DNA of 64,000 nucleotides, from assembly GCA_028386065.3 (NCBI GenBank), contig JAKUCV010002002.1:39936-103935 (forward strand). The letters run 5' to 3'. This document shows positions 58,101-64,000 of this stretch, one piece after another. Within the stretch, counting starts at the first letter, position 1. Every line of letters begins with the position of its first letter. A program made the position numbers and the translations under genes. The notes under the pieces are model-generated. The model searched no databases and was not told the origin of the DNA. It saw only the letters and a list, made by a program, of their open reading frames with translations. This stretch comes from Turnera subulata (Eukaryota > Streptophyta > Magnoliopsida > Malpighiales > Passifloraceae).

Positions 58101-61100
58101 GGTATGCAAGGCCGAGCTTGAAAATTTGGAATATGGGCCCTAATTCGACTCAGCCCACAGAAAATTAACAAGGTTCAAAGGGGCCGCACAATCATGGGGT
58201 GAGAAAAATATTACGAAAGGTAACCTGAACCTTTTTTATCTGTTTTTAGGGAGATCTGAAACAAACTTTCATTTTATGCAACCAAATATTGGTCTCGTGA
58301 ATCAGAATTTGCAACATAAATAAGAACTTAAAAGGCAAAATCTTCCAAGAAATAAGATTTGGTAACATTAAACTTTAGAAGATTTATCTGCCTCCTATGT
58401 GCATGACTGAAATTTACGGTGCATGAGATGCTAGTTGTCAATGACTAGTTATATTGATTTCTAGGAATAGTAACGAGACCTCTTTAACTCAATTAGCACT
58501 TATCAATAGCATAAAATCAATCCTACAAAAAGAATCCTAAAATCTCCACTCATTGATGGTTTTGAATTGCTGATTAAAGAGAAAATCATGAGATAAATTT
58601 ATGACGTAAAGAAAGAGAAAATTAATTTTAATTTCTTACAATATGTAAACATATATATACACATTAGATAAGTCCTAGATTCTCTTTATTTTTTGGGGCA
58701 AAAGTCTTGCATTCTTTCTTTCTAGAGCCTTTGACAATAAATAAAAAGAAAAGATAACGCGAAGCAACTCGAGATGGGGAAAATTTGGACAAGGAAAGGG
58801 CCCACACCACTCAAGTATGGTCATTATCTGTTGTAATACCAAGTATACAACCAAAAATTCAACAATCCCGCACGTGCGCCGCGGACTCCAACCCGGTCAG
58901 CAATGAACTCGATAATAATCCACTCCATTGGGCCCGCCTCGGCCCGCTTTTTCTCTTTTTCTTTCTCCCTATTGCCTTTTGCTTTCTTGGTTAATTTCGT
59001 CCATATTTGATGATTATTTTCTCTCTTTTTTTTTGCCTCTCTAATTGCAAGTTTCATATGAGCTCATTTGACAGTTTCTTCCATGGAAATGATGAGCTAG
59101 CCTATATATCCTTATCCCCCAAATTGCAAGGCTGCGATTGCGGGAGGAGTGAGTTTGTTTTGTTTTTTTCTCTCCTGAATTATGCAACTTTTGACGTGAG
59201 AAAAATTGAGGGGGTTTTGTTGTTTTTGGGGAATAATTTTTGTTGTTAGTGAAGTTGTGTGTGTGGTAGTAGTCCAATGATCATGTCCGTTAAGCTGGTG
59301 GGGTCAAGAGATGCCCTGATATGCCTGCCACCCACAGGGCATTTGTATTATTTATTTGTATTAATTTGGATTATTGCATTTAGCCATACTGCCATGCTTC
59401 TCTTTTGTAACACAACCACCTTTTGGGTAATTGTGTCTAGTTTGTATTTTCAGGATATGTTTTCCAAAAAAAAAAAGATTCACTTATTAGAGGAAGTGCA
59501 GTAAAAAGTACTTTTAAGAAGAAAACATATATTTTCATCAAATGTGAAAGTATAAATAGTATCAATTGTGTTTACATGATAACAATATTGCTCAATCATA
59601 TTATAAATTTTTTTGAGTGATATATGTACATGGAAGAGTATAATTTGTTTTTGCTGGACGATTATAATTTGCTTATTTTTTCAGAACAGTTAAACATTCC
59701 AATCCCTTTAATTATTCTTATTTTTTCTAATAATAATAAAAATTACTTCTACAAAATTGCTGTAATTTGGATATTTATATTCTGATTTTTTCGGATGTTG
59801 ATATTCTAACTTAGGAAAAATGTCCCGGAAGTAAGAATCCTGCAGTTTTTCTGTGTGTCAACTGTTAAGTATGCACAATATAATTAATATTCTAATTTTG
59901 ACAAACACAAAAATACTAGCGTAATAACGTTAGCTTTTGGAAACCAAGAAAGAAGGGACATGTTCTAGTTTCCTAAAAAATAGATTTTTGAAGTATTATC
60001 CTGAAAGGATAAATTAACCGGAACTACGTCACTCGATCACTGATCATTTACTCCGTCGAATTTTCTCGTGTGGGACTTTGGTTTACGTATTTTGTTGGGA
60101 AGATTTTGGCCATGTACGAAAGGTGCGGTTAATAATTGACATGGAAACGTCATGGCTCTATTGTATTGGAGTAATGATGCTATTTTTAGTCTAATCACTA
60201 TCATTTATCTACCGAACCAATGTAATTAATAAGAAGCTGTTCCTGAATAACAACATCATCCTTTGTTCGTCCACTTGCCCTAGATTTTTAGTTTGGAGAG
60301 GAATTTCATACTTACTTTATCATCACTTTACTCGATAATCCTGGTTGATGTCTAATCCACCTCTAATCACTAGGCCATGGGCAATCCTCCAAATTAACTT
60401 CTGTTAACAAAGTTCAAACTATATATTGTGAACACAGTTCAATATCCAAGGCGATATAAACAGTGATCCTCAATTCATGGTCATTATTTCGGTCAATTTT
60501 AAGGAACTACTCCATTACTTAATGTTTTTAAACCAACTTGATCCTTGATTTGATGATACTGCAATTGATTGCTACTGTTCTAGAGAAAAAAAAGTTATTA
60601 ACCTCTAATAATACATTTGACGAAAAAAATACCATACCACCTAGCTAGTGTGAATCGTGATAGGCCTTTTTCAGGTATAGTACAGAGACCAACTATTGCG
60701 GTCCATACGTAGCATGGTCCACTAAAAAAGCCCTAATGCCATTTTGGAATTCTAGATTTTTTTCATTTTTTTTTTATCAATGTGGATTTATTTGATTTTG
60801 CCATGTGTGTTGTACCCCAAAGGAGCATGATTTTGCTTAATATGGCACTTAAAGTTAAAGCCACATTAACCAATTACAACAACTTTGTGTGGTTTTGTTA
60901 GAAAAGAAAAGCAACTTTATGTGGTCAATTTCCAGTTAATGGGCATAGGATGTACTTCGCATCTTCAGACAATGGAATCAATAATAAGTACTAGTACTTA
61001 CCGTTGAAGAAACACAGGATTAAGTTGAAGAAAAAAATGCCACCCCAAATATGTTTCTTGCATGTTTGTCAAAATGGCATCAAATTTGTGCAATAACGGA

Positions 61101-62680
61101 ACTGAAAATTAAATCTTACTCAACAGTTGATAGCTCAAAGACTAGAATCTATACTACCTAAAGTTTTCCAAAGCAGCAAGGAGTCGGCTTTAATAGATAT
61201 ATTAGAGATTTCTCTAGCTAATGCTAGATTAACAGCTTCTTTAACCGGATTAATTAGCCTCTACTAAAAATTTATGGCGTTCGACAAATTTTTCCTGCTA
61301 ACATTGATGACATTAAACTAAAAGATCTGATGCCATCATAAGCAAACCGAGGATATCTATTGTGTCTATTTACTTTGGCAATCACAATCCATCAAAGCTT
61401 TACAATCACATATAAATGAGATTAATTAGAAGTCACACTCTTTTGCAAAATAGCAACACTTCCTTGATCAGAACTATAGGCAACAATATATAAAGCAGCT
61501 AAAAAGTAGCAGGATCCTCAATTTCCACCTTGTGGTTTGGTTTCAAAAAAAAAAAAAAAAACTAGCTTAATGTACAGGCGTACAGCTCCTCATGAACCCA
61601 ATTTAGGGATTATTATCAGTTAGTAAATTAAGTGAACAAGTGAAAATACATGCTTTATCTGATATACATATATGCTATTGAATATATGAGAAATTAGATC
61701 ATTTAGCCAATTCCTCCAACATTAAGTTTATGCAATTGGCAAGCATGTGCGATGACTTTGAATTCCTGACCTTCAGTTTATATTTAAATTAAAAAAAAAA
61801 CTGGTTTATTTAAAGGAAGTTGATGAATATTTACTTTGAAGTTTGAACATATACATAGTAGTAAACAAACACAGAAAAAAAAAACTGGTCGTGGAAGGAG
61901 GAATTTAATCGGGTTTGATCTCATTGCTTGCGTGTACTCATCTGGTCTTATTCGTCAAGAAAATTCCAGCTTCAAACGTAACATTATTCTATTAGTCTGT
62001 ACGGAATCCATAGAAATTTTTCTTCTGGCATACATGTAGAATATATTACTCCATTGAGTCTATTCCCACCCCTCCTAATGCAAAGTCCAGGTGAGGAATG
62101 ACTTTTCGGGCGATTTGGGGCAAAAAAAAAAAAAAAGAGGGAACAACCAGAACCAACCACTACTCGTATCATCTCATGCATACTTGTCTTTCACACACGC
62201 AAAAAAAAATACTACACAATATAAGTACCAAATTAGTAGAAAATATGACAAGATAAGTAAGGTCATGTAGTTGGTTTAGCCAACAAAAATATGAATTTCT
62301 TGCATACTAGTAGATTCTGAATTCTTCCCTATATTCCTGACCACACGAAAAATATAATATATTTTTATCACTAGACGAACCTTCTTTCTTCAAGCATTAT
62401 AAGTTGACAATTCTTTGAAAAATTCACAATAAAATAGAATAAAATAGCCATAACATTTCTAAAACCCTGCTAAAATCTGGCCCAAAACATCCAAAGAAGT
62501 GGCCTATAGCCTGGACCCTATTCCAATCCCAAACTCTTGAATGCAAATATGCCCACGTACCCCCTTCACTTCCAGGCCATGAAACCATCATATCATGCCC
62601 CCCTCTCTAGTGTGTGACTTTATTATCAAACCCAAAAAAACAAAAAGAAAAGCAAAAAACCCTGTGGCTTACCTCATTTC
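55121..62680. other. Long gene-free region
   Basis: About 7.5 kb without a supportable gene. The ORFs present are short, uneven in composition and lack recognisable domains. Visible structure is limited to simple repeats (GA at 55325, CT at about 56868-56887, several poly-A/T runs). I checked for tRNA B-boxes, rRNA and well-known plant miRNA sequences and saw none. It could hold lncRNA or unlisted miRNA genes that cannot be judged by eye. Confidence 0.45.
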
Positions 62681-62709
62681 TATATAAAAAAACAAGTGGC
62701 CCTCGATTC

Positions 62710-62930
62710 ACGCCACGTGTCACGTCAAGGACTTTTTTATATGAAAACAAGAGATGCATACATCGTCCATTACGGGGAAAATTAATCAACTCTTAATTAA
62801 CACACAAAACTCTTACGCACACATTGTATTTAGTAATTAAGTAGTAGTAGCTAGCTAGCTTCCTCCCCAAAAAATCCCTTGAACGTGGCCACTAGCCACC
62901 AAAGCACTTACGTCACACACTAACCCCTCT
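62710..62930 (+). promoter_or_regulatory. Cluster of ACGT elements, probable promoter of the gene entering at the right edge
   Basis: CCACGTGTCACGTCA (62713-62727, G-box/ABRE plus a second ACGT), AACGTGGCC (about 62883) and TTACGTCAC (about 62909) lie within 220 bp. Such clusters are common in promoters answering to bZIP/bHLH factors such as ABA or light regulators. Orientation is inferred from the leader-like sequence downstream. Confidence 0.35.
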
Positions 62931-63180
62931 TTGTCTGAACCCGACGAGACTCTTGTGATCTTGATTCTATTTTTTTTTAATTATTGAGACGCAATCTAGT
63001 ACAGTTCATGCTTGTTACTTTAGCCTTTCTTAATCATGGATTAACACACCCTATTTTGTACTTTAATAACGTAATTAAATCCTACTAACATGTATTGGAA
63101 AAAAAACAATTTATGCTCTTATAAAAAAAATTAAAAATAGGATAATTCGATATAAATGCATTAATAGGTAAAATTTATCT

Positions 63181-64000
63181 CCGTACGCGCGTTTCAAGAG
63201 AGCGAGAGAATACCCGAGCCTTCTGAAACGACAGAAAAACAGGTCGTTTTCATTGTTCTTATCGCAATTCCTCTCTCTGCAATTTCTGGTGAGGTAATTT
63301 AAGAAAAGAAGAAAAGAAAAGAAAATTGGGTTTTGTGATTTCTATTTTGTTGCTTTACGTCCAAGTTTCTGTATTGTTAAATTGTGGGAATTTGTTTTAA
63401 TAATACTGGAAATAATAAGATAAAGAGTGGTGCTTTAACGACTTGTCAAGATGGCTTTTTTCCAAGTCAAGTACTAAACAGAAAGTGAAGCTGTTTGGTT
63501 TATATCGTTGTTCTTTGCTCGTTGCTATAAATATTGGGAACAGCTTGTTTCATTTGGGGGGATTTGGAGGATTTAGTTGGGTTTCTGCTCCTTTCTTCTT
63601 AATCTTTTTTATTTGGGTACCTGCTGTTGAGATCTAGTGATTCCTGATTTTGTTTGTATTGGATGATGAAAAGGGTTTTAGGTGATTGAATCTTAGGGTT
63701 TCTGAATTGGGTTTTTTTTTTGTGGGAGCTCAAACGAAGCTGCTGGCATCATTGAGGATTTGTTATTGATGAACCAAAGGGGCTGTCTTTGGTGTTTGTT
63801 TCCGCTGGAATCTGGGCCGCTTTGAGTGCCAATTCACGGGATGTGAATTAGGTGTTAAGGGATTTGACTTCCAGAAGTTGATGTGGAAATCTGTTTTAAG
63901 TATATGAAAGTTTTGGGTTTTATTAGTAGGTTGTGAGATATTTTCCATCATTTGGGGATTTGGGTCTTGAAGTCGGAATTGGGAATCTTGATTTTGGCGG
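63181..64000 (+). other. Probable 5' leader of a plus-strand gene cut by the window end
   Basis: From about 63190 the sequence changes to transcript-like leader composition: a GA-rich start, CT-rich tracts, and a good donor (GAG|GTAATTT at 63293/63294) that may open a leader intron. Further on there are long stretches with few A-runs and a small uORF at 63769-63825. No main coding region is reached before 64000, so the gene cannot be named. Confidence 0.35.

Overview
The window is nuclear DNA from a flowering plant, most likely a woody eudicot. The evidence is AT-rich intergenic DNA, genes with many short GT-AG introns, plant-only families (BES1/BZR1, NIP aquaporin, LRR-malectin receptor kinase, FBA-type F-box proteins), and nested plant retrotransposons. 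The species cannot be named from the sequence. I rebuilt exon structures by hand from splice signals, reading-frame continuity and family knowledge. No transcript or database search was possible.

Layout. 1-7.3 kb is transposon DNA: a probable long LTR on the minus strand (1-3462) joins the gag end of a decayed Ty3/gypsy chromovirus (3463-7299) whose 3' LTR is complete. 7.3-26 kb is a tandemly duplicated block on the minus strand. Each unit has an F-box pseudogene relic, an intact F-box gene, a MITE-like repeat and a receptor kinase. The right unit keeps a complete 24-exon receptor kinase (16687-25929, 1015 aa). The left unit keeps only the kinase's signal-peptide exon (10622-10705). A MULE with about 330-bp inverted ends sits in the right unit only, and an ~850-bp segment is present in the left unit only.

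28-36 kb holds a seipin (28375-31039), a short LINE insertion with a 17-bp target duplication, and a NIP1-type aquaporin (33896-36122, 5 exons). 36.3-41.9 kb is gene-free and carries a ~470-bp tandem duplication. 41.9-55 kb is gene-rich: an intronless FCP1/SCP-type phosphatase, a small secreted six-cysteine protein, a FYVE+SYLF protein (5 exons) and a BES1/BZR1 transcription factor. Two SINEs with target duplications lie between the phosphatase and the FYVE gene. 55-63 kb has no recognisable gene. The last ~0.8 kb looks like the leader of a plus-strand gene that runs off the window.

The genes do not form a pathway. The receptor kinase, aquaporin, seipin and FYVE protein act at membranes, and the BES1 factor acts in the nucleus. 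I saw no clearly new biological system. The most informative structures are the F-box/receptor-kinase array with its datable insertions, a GC-AG intron in the kinase, and a BES1 intron that spans the stop codon without changing the protein.
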